Positions 31,607 to 41,432 of a stretch of 64,000 nt of DNA are shown here, one piece after another. The position numbers and the translations under genes were made by a program. How positions within the stretch are numbered: the first letter of the stretch is position 1; each line of letters starts with the position of its first letter. The DNA is taken from contig JANBRJ010000047.1 in the NCBI GenBank assembly GCA_027577595.1, positions 62,001 through 126,000 of the forward strand. The letters are read 5' to 3'. The notes under the pieces were generated by a model, which was given only the letters and a program-made list of their open reading frames with translations, searched no databases and was not told the origin of the DNA. Source of the DNA: Coemansia sp. RSA 487. Lineage: Eukaryota > Kickxellomycota > Kickxellomycetes > Kickxellales > Kickxellaceae.

Positions 31607-31979
31607 TCACTTGAAGAGAGGAAGGGATGCTTCTTCTGGTGTCAGGCAATGGATTGCTAGTTGTGGTTCTTTACCGTTGTTGCGTTCGTTGGACGAAAAC
31701 ATAGAAATGACGCTTTCTGCCATTTTAGCGTAAACAACAGTATTCCTGGCTTGCAATCGGCAAGTGCCGACATCCCTAAATGTACCAAAGCAGATCATCA
31801 TTCCAACTCAATAAGACATATATACAAACCGCAAATCCCATTAAAGTGCAAGAAAGAGTAGCAAAAGAACAAGTACAAAACGTTAGTAACAAGCTTATGC
31901 TTTGAAACAGCAACAAAGGCAGCACACATTGGACAGGAAAAGAGCACTTACCACCCCTCGGAAAATTTCTTTTCGTCAT
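31607..31979 (-). CDS. Possible small spliced gene, unknown function
   Basis: An ATG at 31977-31979 opens a 28-base exon (MTKRNFPRG) ended by a perfect donor (G/GTAAGT). A TACTAAC branch-like motif lies at 31883-31889. Joining to 31806-31607 keeps frame and gives about 75 residues ending EEASLPLFK. That acceptor is TTGAG, against TAG in all other introns here. A TTTAG acceptor 36 bases downstream gives a different 50-residue reading. No domain is recognised. The structure is suggestive but unproven. Confidence 0.28.
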
Positions 31980-32829
31980 CGGAAGCGGGCTAGGCCTTCA
32001 CATACATATCCTCTCCCCTTTGGCCAAAGCGAGAGCTGCTACAAACGCGGAATCGCATACGCAAACAAAAGAAGCGCTGAGTGCACAACAGGAATTATAA
32101 CGAAGACTGCATCCATCTCGAAATTTTACGGGGTATCGACTGAAGCTAGTGCTTGCAATACTGAAGCGAGCTGCCAAGGATGCAACCCTCCGCCTCCATC
32201 CCATTGTGTGTGGTCAGGTCTCTGAAACTTGGGAACGGAAGCTTTACAACAGGCAGAAAAACATATTCCTACCCATTGTGAAGAAACTACAGTGGTCCCG
32301 ACCAACAATCATCAGTGTTTCTTATCTAGTCAAGTAAGCGGGACAATAGCTAATAGATAGGCGTTGCGAATTTCGAGATCTGAGAGTTCAGCGACCAAAG
32401 CGTCTACGTGATAATAGGTTGAAGGTGTGTTGAATGTATGCTGTGCGTGACGCTGACACACCGACCAGTATCGTGTGCAGTGGTGTGCCCTGTAATATTT
32501 GTATGTTCGGAAATGAATATATTTTGAAATAAAAAATGCGAAAGAGATTTTTAAATGAAAAGCAAGTGAACGTTGTTGGGATGATGGGATCAAAATCTTA
32601 CCCCAGCACTAGATAACTTTGTTAAGGAAACACATTCAGTTACATCACACGCACACTTTTTATCAGATATATACTTCTACGCTTATCGACGAGCAGGAAC
32701 TTTAATGTCAGTAACATTCTGAAAAACGACAAATGTTTCATAGAAACATTTTGCTCTTTGGCTGGTCGCAAGATACAAATACCACAAAAGCCACAGGAAC
32801 AACAGAAACCATTGGAAACAGCAAAACCA

Positions 32830-33600
32830 TGAGCGGCATGGGTGCCTTGGGAATATGACAATGAGCAGTATTTGTTGTTTGTACTAAGCGAAGATGAACA
32901 AGAACGTGTAGATGAGCTGGCAGGGCTAGAGCGACTTCAGAAAAGTGGAAGACGCACAAGGATTGGGAGGATCGTATCTTTCATATACAACCAACTCGAG
33001 ATACTGTAGGTGCCTATCTTCCTCGCTATCAGCTTCTTTCAGGAGGTGCAGATTACAATTACGGATCCCAAGCTTGTACGGTAGACGATTTTGCGAAAAG
33101 GGCTCCTACGGAATATAGAAACAATATGGTCAAGCATTTCGCGAAATACCTTCGAAAGGCAGTTAATATCGTGGCTACCTGGTACATTAAGAACGAAACC
33201 CAATGCAAGCCATTTACTGACGAGGCTTTGGTGCTCTTTGTGAGCGTTCGCCGGATCTATCAGCATGTAGCGCAATTGCCGTGTTTATTTACGAACATTT
33301 GCGGCGGATACCGGATAGCTATCCAGACCACTGCAAATTCCAGAAGAACAATTTGTTCTACGATCCAAAAGCACGCCCTATGCAGCATCTCACTGCATAC
33401 TTTCGGATAGCAGCGTTTTTCGAAGATTTAAAGATACGGTCGTTCCAACCAATGCCATTCCATACATTGTATATTCCAGGATATATTCTAATGACTGAGC
33501 GTATATTGAAATCGAGTATCTTAAAAGATATAGATGGTAAAAACACGACGGCAGACGTTTTTGACATGCAGTGCCGGCTGGTCATTCCAGCATGCCCAAA
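32830..33600 (+). pseudogene. Decayed coding region of unknown family
   Basis: Plus-strand segments read as protein-like sequence in more than one frame: for example YRNNMVKHFAKYLRKAVN near 33115, PFTDEALVLFVSVRRIYQHV near 33210 and FEDLKIRSFQPMPFHTLYIP near 33420. The pieces follow each other in order and look like one ancestral protein with several breaks. I could not assign a family. The helical, basic character and the gene-poor setting suggest a remnant of a mobile-element ORF, but this is a guess. It looks old and non-functional. Confidence 0.45.
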
Positions 33601-34127
33601 AAGGTACTGTCGGAGATGCCCCAGCTTCAGTGAGCAAATTACTTGCTCGTTGCCATGTGCGTTCTCTGCAAGCCTATCCGCCTCTGTGTTGTGCAGATTT
33701 CCAGGATGTCTTTTGGCCCAAGCGAACTTTACGCGATCCCAATACTCATTTAACCAGATTGAGCCCCACTCAAGCAGCTCCGCCTCTCTCTTGCCTGCTC
33801 AAACTGCAGATCCATCAGCCCCTGCCTCCTGCAGCTACATCATAAAACAGTCACTAATTAATCAATTAAAGCGATCGAATTTAATTACTTCAGGAACATT
33901 GAATCTTACAATAAGCTCCACCGTAAGCCAGTCAAGGGGAGATGTTATACGTAATGGCGATTCCGTGTTTGATCACTGGAAAGCATCCTTCACGTGCTGC
34001 ACTGTTTGCGATTTCAATCAATGATTCACGATTATTGGATTCAAGCTTTTTTCTCCTTTTTTATCAATTTTTTTTATCGCTTTTATATTTATTCAAATCG
34101 AGATTAATTCAATTTTTATTTTTAAAG

Positions 34128-34574
34128 ATGCCCCGCAGAGGTAGATCCATGGGTTCGTCCCGCACTCCATCCAGCAGGGGTATGTCCACCATGGCCGCTC
34201 CAGCCCCAACCATGTCAGCGCCACCTGCCGCTGCACCGCCGCGCCAGCCTGGGCTTCTCGCGCAAATGGCAACGACTGCTGCCGGTGTTGCAATCGGCAG
34301 TGCTGCTGGCCATGGTTTGGCCAACGCAGCCTCTAGCATGTTTGGTGGAGGCAGTGAAGGTACTGCTCAGCCACAGCAACAGCAGCAGCAGCCAATTCAG
34401 CCTGCCGCCTACGACCAGTCGACTGGCTTCCAGCAGCCTGCACGTAACTGCGACGTTGATGCGAAGAGCTTTACCCGTTGTCTGGAGAGCACCAACAACG
34501 ATATGACTGCGTGCCAGTACTACCTTGATGCGCTCAAGAGCTGCCAGGCATTTGTCAGCAGCCAAAACATCTAG
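34128..34574 (+). CDS. CHCHD2/Mix17-like mitochondrial twin-CX9C protein
   Basis: 148 residues from the ATG at 34128. A longer in-frame stretch upstream is AT-rich promoter sequence and is rejected. The N-terminus is Arg/Ser/Pro/Ala-rich (MPRRGRSMGSSRTPSS). A central hydrophobic Gly/Ala segment (ATTAAGVAIGSAAGHGLANAA) follows, then polyQ, then a C-terminal CHCH domain with the exact twin CX9C pattern CDVDAKSFTRC and CQYYLDALKSC. That is the layout of animal CHCHD2/CHCHD10 and yeast Mix17/Mic17. Such proteins enter the intermembrane space by the Mia40 disulfide relay and bear on respiration and cristae; the role here is inferred. It converges on the TrpRS gene with only 121 bp between stop codons. 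Confidence 0.92.
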   Translation: MPRRGRSMGSSRTPSSRGMSTMAAPAPTMSAPPAAAPPRQPGLLAQMATTAAGVAIGSAAGHGLANAASSMFGGGSEGTAQPQQQQQQPIQPAAYDQSTGFQQPARNCDVDAKSFTRCLESTNNDMTACQYYLDALKSCQAFVSSQNI

Positions 34575-34695
34575 ATTAGTAATCAGGTAACATTTATTTA
34601 GTATTGATTTTTTGAACTCTGTTTTTGAGCTTGGTTCCAAATATAAGTTAGACGCCCAAACGCAGGAAACAATAGTTTAAAAGGCACCAATGGTT

Positions 34696-35994
34696 CTATT
34701 TTTTCGACAGCATGTCAAAGGAGCGCGGATACTTGGGATCCATAAAGTTCTGGACATCCTGCTCAGTGATGGCACGCTCGCGCTCCTGGAAAGCGCCAAC
34801 AAAGTCCTGGATGATGCTGATGCAGCGTGCCTTCATTTCACCCGATGTGATCTCGCCCTTTCTGTAGCCTTTGGCAAGATCAGCAATCTCCTTGTCGTCA
34901 TCGATAAAGTAGGTCAGGTACTGGTACGGCACGTCGACATCTGGGTTGCCTCCAAGCGCGCGGTGCTCCTCGAGCGACGTCTGGCCGCCTGAGAACGCAT
35001 AGCGGTTGATCTTGTTTTTAATCTTGGCTGGCGAGTCATCCATGAAGATGGCCGAGTTGGCGTTGGACGAGCTCATCTTGGACGCCGACCCTTGCAGCGC
35101 GGGAAGGAAGCGGCCGTGGATCAGACTGGGCTTCTTGTGCTTTAGGCGCACGGCCACGTCACGTGTCAAGCGGAAGTACGGATCTTGATCGATTCCGCAG
35201 GGGATCAGGCACGGGATGTCCTTACGCGCGCCAAAGATCTCGGGGAACGACGAGCAGAAGGCCGGCGCAGACTGGATCACCGGGAAGTGGACTCTGCCGA
35301 TGCACGTGCTGTCGTTGAACCCAAACAACGCTTTCACCTGGTTGAACGTCACGAGCCGCGAGATCTGCAGCATGTTGCGGTAGAACGCGCCGCCCATAAA
35401 GTCCAGGTTCGAGAATATAAACGTCTTCTCTGGCTTGAAACCAACTGCTGCGATCTCGCGCACCGCGTTGAGCGAGTTCTTGTATACTTGGTCGACCGAC
35501 ACGTCCCGGAACAGGAACTTTTCGTCGTCCGTCAGCTGGACCACCAGAAGGACGTCAAAGATGTCCTGCAGCCACTTGCAGAACACAAACGGCAGGACGT
35601 GGCCGATATGCATGTGTCCACTGCTTGGACCGCGTCCCGTGTACAGGTAGAAGGGCTTGCCTTGCTCGTACCTGTCGAGGATCTTTTCTAGATCACGGTG
35701 CGAGAAGAACACGCCGCGGCGCAGATACAGATGCGGTTTGTGGCCGGTGACCTTCTCGAACCGCTCCAGAAGCGCTGTGTCGATTGGGTGTGTGCCAAAG
35801 TCCTCAAAGAGCTTGTTGTAGTCGATGGCCATCTGCACTCCGTCGACCACTGCGCCCTCAACCTCCCAGGGCGTGATGTTCTGCTTATGTTGCTGCTGTT
35901 TCTCGTTGCTTGCAGCGTCGGTTGAGCCAACAGAAAGGTTCTGCATCTCCTGCACAGGTGTTTCTGCGGAAGAGTTACTAGGTTGCGTGGTCAT
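34696..35994 (-). CDS. WRS1: Cytosolic tryptophanyl-tRNA synthetase
   Basis: 432 residues, the same length as the yeast cytosolic enzyme. Class I signatures are present: HMHIGH in the context GPSSGHMHIGHVLPF near residue 131 and the KMSSS loop (ASKMSSSNANSAIF) near 310. Conserved eukaryotic TrpRS segments include YKNSLNAVREIAAVGF, IPCLIPCGIDQDPYFRLTRD and KINRYAFSGGQ. It charges tRNA-Trp with tryptophan using ATP. A short acidic/Gln-rich leader of about 45 residues precedes the conserved core, and there is no mitochondrial presequence. It is divergent from PAF1. Confidence 0.96.
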   Translation of the reverse strand: MTTQPSNSSAETPVQEMQNLSVGSTDAASNEKQQQHKQNITPWEVEGAVVDGVQMAIDYNKLFEDFGTHPIDTALLERFEKVTGHKPHLYLRRGVFFSHRDLEKILDRYEQGKPFYLYTGRGPSSGHMHIGHVLPFVFCKWLQDIFDVLLVVQLTDDEKFLFRDVSVDQVYKNSLNAVREIAAVGFKPEKTFIFSNLDFMGGAFYRNMLQISRLVTFNQVKALFGFNDSTCIGRVHFPVIQSAPAFCSSFPEIFGARKDIPCLIPCGIDQDPYFRLTRDVAVRLKHKKPSLIHGRFLPALQGSASKMSSSNANSAIFMDDSPAKIKNKINRYAFSGGQTSLEEHRALGGNPDVDVPYQYLTYFIDDDKEIADLAKGYRKGEITSGEMKARCISIIQDFVGAFQERERAITEQDVQNFMDPKYPRSFDMLSKK

Positions 35995-36452
35995 ATCTAC
36001 TAAAAGTAAGCTTAGATTGAGGGCTGGGATATTAACGCTGAATGCGAATCAATAACAAGCTGAATATAAAGCAGAAAGGAAGACAGAAAGGAAGACAGAA
36101 AGGAAGACAAAGTAAGAAAATACATGATTCATATACTTTTCTTGCCAATTGGGTGTCTGATCTCCATCAAGCAGCTGTGATTACATGGAAAAATCAACGA
36201 GAAGCGAATTTACTTTACTGCTGCTTTTCGCGTTCTACGCCTCTCTTCACCTTTTCAATTCTTCTCTACGTATTCTGTACTCTTATTTTATTTTTCTTCA
36301 CTCTGTCCTTCGCCCCCTACGTCTCGCTGCTGCCTGTGCGTGTTGATAAACCTAGTTGAATTTGCTTGCCATTGCAAACAATACCGTACTAATCGCCACA
36401 CACTTATAGAAAGAAATTCAAATTGAATCCCATTTGATTTAACGGTATAAGG
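35995..36452. promoter_or_regulatory. Divergent promoter region between WRS1 and PAF1
   Basis: 458 bp between outward-facing starts. It holds a perfect 12-bp tandem repeat (36073-36108) near the TrpRS side and a C/T-rich tract at about 36230-36310. No gene seen. Confidence 0.5.
36073..36108. repeat. Three perfect tandem copies of AGAAAGGAAGAC
   Basis: Units at 36073-36084, 36085-36096 and 36097-36108 are identical, purine-only except for one C each. They lie 79 bp upstream of the TrpRS start codon, inside the shared promoter. Confidence 0.95.
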
Positions 36453-37895
36453 ATGTCTTCAAAGGGGTCCAAGGCCAGGAATGTCGGCAAGGAGTTTCTC
36501 TGCAAGGTGCGATACAAGAACCCGCTTCCGGAGGTGCCGTTCCCACCAAAGCTCCTGCCTATTCCACCTACTTACGTTGACCCCAATGCTGGGTCGTACA
36601 GCCAGTCCCGCCTGCACCACTATGTGCAGTACCGCCACACCACGCTCGAGGAAGCTACGCCGTATCCGATCATTGTCGACGCCGACTACGGAATGCCTAT
36701 CGACCCGTGTCTCCTGGGCGCCTTTGACGAGGACAGGGGCGCGTCTCTACTTGCAGGCGCCGAGATCGACGAAAGGGATCGCTTCCTATTGAACCTCCCT
36801 AGCACATCCAACGGAGCAACAGCAGAAGCAGGAGTAGCAGCAGCAGCGGCAGAGTCAAACGTACAGTCTGATGGCGTGGCAACGCCAGTGTCACAGCACT
36901 CTGGACATGGAGTAAAACAGCCTGGCGTGTCGCGCACAGCAGGCGGTGCAAAACGCATGTTCGACCACTCCATCGAGGGCCAGCTGCGGACAATCGAGGA
37001 ATCGTTCGCGTGCTTCTCCAAATACGATAACAACCCGGATGGCGGCGAGCAGGAGCTCTTGCGCAGCCTCAGGCATCCGACTGACTCCAAACTGCGCGCC
37101 GTCGAGTCCTACCCGCTGTTCCCGGACGAGGACCTATGGTCCAACATATACACGGCCTTTCTCATGGACACGTGCGCAGACCCTGAGTTCCTTGTCGAGA
37201 AGAGAGAGAAGATCAACGCCGACGAGTACAAGCGGGCGGCAGACTTGGCCAGAGACTCGCTTGTTTTCCGTCCGCGTGTGCGCCAGAACCACTTGGGCGA
37301 GGACGAGCAATGGATCGAGTGCTTTTTACCCGAGGACGAAGCTACTGCGCACCGCGCTCGCAGCCGAATGCTCAGCAACGCACCCTTTAACAAGGCTTCG
37401 GACCAGGATGTCGAGTACCGATTCGAAAAGGCGCGTGAGTACGATATGCCCATCCGCCCGGACGCCGCCACTCGTCAGGACCTCTACATGATTACCATCG
37501 ATACCGCCAACGATGGATCCTCTGGCTCACGCCCCGTGGCAAAGTACGTGCCTATCAAATCAAAGGTCTTGCTGAAGCACCGGCAGCCTATGCTCTCCCG
37601 CATGCATGAGCAGGGCGAGCTCGACGACCCACTGCGCATCACCAGTTTGGACCTCCAGCTGCGCGACTTCTCCGAGGAGGAGACCCAGGAGCGGGCCGCT
37701 GCGCGGAACAAGCTGCATGAGATTATTAAGGAAGAGATTGTCCACACGAGCGGAGATTCGCCACGCAATGGTGATGGCGATGACGAGAACATTGACGTTG
37801 GCGGCGGCCTGTTTGACGATGACTACGAGGATTCGGGAGCTAACAGAAACGCCAAAAGACATCGTCGCACCCCGTCGTACTCTCCGTCCCCTTGA
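36453..37895 (+). CDS. PAF1: PAF1, core subunit of the RNA polymerase II-associated Paf1 complex
   Basis: 480 residues, single exon (yeast Paf1 is 445). The Paf1 N-terminal signature is clear: EFLCKVRYKNPLPEVPFPPK at about residues 14-33, then YSQSRLHHYVQYRHTTLEE. FSKYDNNPDGGEQELLRSLR and PLFPDEDLWSNIYTAFL lie in the middle, and the tail is acidic (DDENIDVGGGLFDDDYEDSG) with a basic end. A low-complexity Ala-rich insert at about 122-145 is lineage-specific. In the family it acts in transcription elongation and histone H2B ubiquitination/H3 methylation together with Ctr9, Leo1, Cdc73 and Rtf1, none of which is in this window. It converges on the PHD gene with 180 bp between stops. Confidence 0.95.
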   Translation: MSSKGSKARNVGKEFLCKVRYKNPLPEVPFPPKLLPIPPTYVDPNAGSYSQSRLHHYVQYRHTTLEEATPYPIIVDADYGMPIDPCLLGAFDEDRGASLLAGAEIDERDRFLLNLPSTSNGATAEAGVAAAAAESNVQSDGVATPVSQHSGHGVKQPGVSRTAGGAKRMFDHSIEGQLRTIEESFACFSKYDNNPDGGEQELLRSLRHPTDSKLRAVESYPLFPDEDLWSNIYTAFLMDTCADPEFLVEKREKINADEYKRAADLARDSLVFRPRVRQNHLGEDEQWIECFLPEDEATAHRARSRMLSNAPFNKASDQDVEYRFEKAREYDMPIRPDAATRQDLYMITIDTANDGSSGSRPVAKYVPIKSKVLLKHRQPMLSRMHEQGELDDPLRITSLDLQLRDFSEEETQERAAARNKLHEIIKEEIVHTSGDSPRNGDGDDENIDVGGGLFDDDYEDSGANRNAKRHRRTPSYSPSP

Positions 37896-38075
37896 CGATC
37901 TTTGCCCAGCCTTTAGAATACGTTTCTGGTCTGGTGTCTGTTCCAAACTAAAATCATAAAACAAATATCACGAGTTGTTGTTGTCGTTGCTTTATAAACG
38001 TTGATAGTAAACGAGATGCACAAAAACTAGCTGGAAATAAATAAAACATCGATAAAACATACATTTGTTCTTTGG

Positions 38076-41000
38076 TTAGTGGCCATGGCTCTCGGTCGCT
38101 TCAAGGTTACGAACAAACACCTTCATATACTCGTGGAGGTTGTCCTTGGAAAGCGTGCCCAGCTGTTTGAGATCCTCTACAAGCATCGTGAACGCAGAGC
38201 TATTTCCGTCGGCAGCACGCCCATCGCTATCAGCAGCAACAGAAGAAGAAGAAGGAAAAGAGCCGTCCTGTCGGGGCGGGGACAGCATATCAAGCAAGAT
38301 CTGCGCCAGGTTGACGCGCTTGATCAGATACATCACGTTGGCCTTGAGCTCGTCAAGCTCTGCCTGCGTTTCAGAAAGCTTGCTGCTGGTAGTGGATTCT
38401 TCGACTGCTTGCTGCTGCCGCGCTTTGTCGGTTCCGTCTATCGAAAGCCCTAGCCCAGTAACAGGCTCGGCTGCTTCGGATCGCGTATGTAATAAAGTAT
38501 CCTTTTCAGCACGGCCATTGCTCTTGTTCTTGCTATTGCCTTCGGGTGGCGAGGAGGATGCCGTCAAAGGCTTGGGCAGCTGTAAGCTGGCTGGAGATGC
38601 ACTTGCCAGCGACGTTGATGCCTCACTCTTGCTGTATAGCTGGTTGATGCTTAGTGCTGGCTTCGGGAACTGGGACGAGGACGAGGGGTCTTGCTGAGGA
38701 AGCGCCGGCGTGCCGTTGCTGCTTCCGGATGTTCTGGACATGTCGGGAGACGGTGGCTTGGATGATGCGGCCTGGCTTCCGGCGCCGTTTGCTACGGCAA
38801 GCGTGGAAGACGCCTGTGCGCTGGCGCTGTTGACCAAGGCAGAAAGGCTGCTGATCGTGGACATTGCCTTTTTGGCTTCACGTGTCGGCTGCGCATTCAT
38901 CTCTTTAAGCATATTCTGAATTTCGCTTAGCACAGTGTTCTGTTTCTGAAGCATGTTGTGCGACTCCTTGATCCATGCCTCCTGCTCTTCGGAAAGCCTC
39001 GGTGTGGCTGATACGGACGACAGTGGCTCTGCAGTCGATGATGATATTCCGGGACCACCCGACAAACGGGACCCTGCAGAAAGCGGATACTGTGCAGAGC
39101 CTCGCGCAGCATTGGCTGCAGCGCCATACGAACCCGCAAACGGCTTGACGCGGATTGTCGGTCTCCTCGCCGATAACTGTTGCGGCGGATAGAACTGTGT
39201 GCGATTGCCATCGCCAGGCCTGGGACTAGTCATTTGCTCCAGCGTCGGCAGTGCTATGGGGTGCGAATAGTCTGTAAATCGACGACCCATGCCACCAGAG
39301 TCAGGTTGCATCGCTGGTGATCCAGGAGATACTGTCCTGGCGGCCCCATCTACACGGTAAGCGCGTGGCTGGCCGTTAGGCGGGTTCGAGATTCTCCGTT
39401 GATCGGCTGTAGGGCTATGGTGTCTGTAATCGGAGTATGCTGCCGCGTCAGCCAAATTGGCCAGGCTATCAAAAGCATTGTGTCTGCCCTCATGTAGAGG
39501 ATCCAAATATTCGCTGGTAGGTCTGTTTTGCACGTATCTGCTATCCACGCGCCCATTGTCCATCACCACATCCTTGCCGAGTCTATTACTTGTGCTTTGC
39601 GTGTTTGCATTATATGTCTTGTTTGCGCCAGTCGAATCGGGATGATGCATTCTAGGGCGGCCAGGGCCGCGCTTCTTTGGCGCCTGTGCTTGGAAATCGT
39701 CGTTGGAGCTCATCTCGCTGCCATCATCCATAAGAGATTTGGGCAGACGACCAGCACGCCGTGCGCCAACAGTGTATTTTCTCGGCGTGGTAGCGGCCTT
39801 GCCATGCAAAAGCGTGAGCTGGCGGTGCTCGGCTGATTCGGCTGGAGCGATAGCGCGAAAGTCTAGCCGCTGCTGCTGCTGCTGCTGCTGCTGCCTACTA
39901 TCATTCGAGTTACCAGCAATAATTTCCTCATCGCGGCTGCTTGTCTTTCTCGATGGCTGGACAGGAAGGCTTTGCCTACGATCTTCCTTCTCCAGTGGTG
40001 CTCTATCGTGCATGTCTGTATCGCGGCGGCGCTTCAGCGGATTAGATACATAAGAAGTATGCGACGGTGGCATAGGCATATGCTTTGTACATAGGCTGTT
40101 TTGGAATTTTGTATTGTATGTAGGAGGAGGAGCCAAGAATTTGTAGCGAAGCGCGCACATTGGATGGAATGTGGTTTCGCATTTTTGGCCATTTTCTACA
40201 TGGGAGCAGCTCACTTGGTACCCAAAGCGCGCAGCGCAAAATTCACACGTACCAAACGATGCTTTGAGCTTTGGAGAGGCGGTGGTAAATGGGATATGGC
40301 TGGTATCGACATCTGGTATCCATGCAGCACACGGAACATGCACAAAGTGCAGCTCGTTTGGCTTTCCTTCTACAACCAATTTACGCGCTGACTTGTCACT
40401 CTTGTAATGACAGCAGTATAGGCCCTACAAATCCAGAAACAAACAACATTGGTATTAAACGATTAGTGAAAATGTAGCCCTCCAGACAAGAAACATTTCT
40501 CGCAAGCAACAATCAAACAGATATAACACTAGTATGCTCAACAAGTGTTGCGTTCGAAGAGTGCATGCACATAACAAAAATTAAATATTTGCAACATACC
40601 CTGCTGTAAGTAGCCTTGTTTCCTCCAGCGCACCAGTCGCAGTACCAAGGCTCGTCGCCAGGCGGAACATTGACAATTCCGTAGCACTTTTGATGGAAGC
40701 TTAGTCTGCATTTTCCTTCACAGAAAACAATGAGGTTGTCGTCGGTGGACTCTCCGCTCTGGCATATTGCACAAAATTCCTACATGCCACATAAAATAAG
40801 CAATAAATTGTTTGAACATACGTGTGGACAGGTAGGTTTGCAAAATAAATTAAGCAGTTTGAATAAAAACACTTTATACAAAGCAAAAAGAAATATAGCA
40901 AAATATAAAGGATGTCCACTATATATGACTATCATTTACAGAAAGCAACTGCAGTGCTGTGGCTTTCTACTGAAACAAATATAATAAATAGGTTTGTACA

Positions 41001-41432
41001 GTGTTGAGATGTTGTTATCCTCGTCTGTGACAAGCACAATGACGAAAATATAAGTGCAAAAATAGCAGCAAAAACTTATTTGGAATCCATATCTACATAA
41101 ACTACATACAACAGACCTCGCCACAAGCAAACAACAATTCATATGTGGAATTCCCATAGCATAAAACTTACATCATCATCTTCAGCACCCATTGTTAACG
41201 AGGGCGGTAGTCTAGCTGTTGGTGTTCTTGGAATGACAACGCCAAGAAGGTCGCTCATGGACTCGTTGTTATCTGGTCTGGGCGCCGCTTCGGCGAGCTC
41301 AGTGGCGCCTTGACCAGGATTTTGGTGGTTGTGATTGCTACCCTGCTTGGACGAGAGATCATCGCTGCTGGCAGTGGGAAATTTTGAGTTCGACTGTACT
41401 GCTTCTGCAGCAGATGCTTTGCTGGAAAACAT
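38076..41432 (-). CDS. PHD-zinc knuckle-ePHD (PZP) chromatin reader with AT-hook, AF10-like (3 exons)
   Basis: Exons 41432-41172, 40779-40600 and 40424-38076 join in phase 0 to give 929 residues. Both introns have canonical donors (GTAAGT, GTATGT) and TGTAG acceptors. Exon 2 is a complete PHD finger (EFCAICQSGE ... FCEGKCRLSFHQKCYGI ... WYCDWC, about 88-137). Exon 3 opens with the zinc knuckle (LYCCHYKSDKSARKL) and an extended PHD (HFVHVPCAAWIPDV ... CEFCAARFGYQVSC ... TFHPMCALRYKF) to about 245. An AT-hook KKRGPGRPRMH lies near 398, polyQ near 325, and a helical C-terminal segment (ETQAELDELKANVMYLIKRV) follows long Ser-rich regions. PZP followed by AT-hook and a C-terminal helix is the order seen in animal AF10/AF17, which read histone H3 and recruit Dot1L. 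It lacks the enhancer-of-polycomb segment of Nto1/BRPF. The name by homology is tentative; the domains are firm. Confidence 0.88.

Larger units (their letters stand above)
31136..34127. other. 3-kb gene-poor interval between OSH3 and the CHCHD2-like gene
   Basis: AT-rich and without a well-supported gene. It holds a doubtful small spliced ORF (31607-31979) and a decayed coding stretch (about 32830-33600), both listed separately. The last 130 bp before 34128 are T-rich and are the promoter of the CHCHD2-like gene. The remainder (31136-31606, 31980-32820, 33600-34000) shows only short chance frames. No tRNA, 5S or snoRNA pattern was found. Confidence 0.5.

Noticed and set aside
33939-34127. In-frame N-terminal extension of the CHCHD2-like gene
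   Set aside because: The stretch is AT-rich promoter-like sequence encoding Phe/Leu/Ser runs; the ATG at 34128 gives the family's normal N-terminus.
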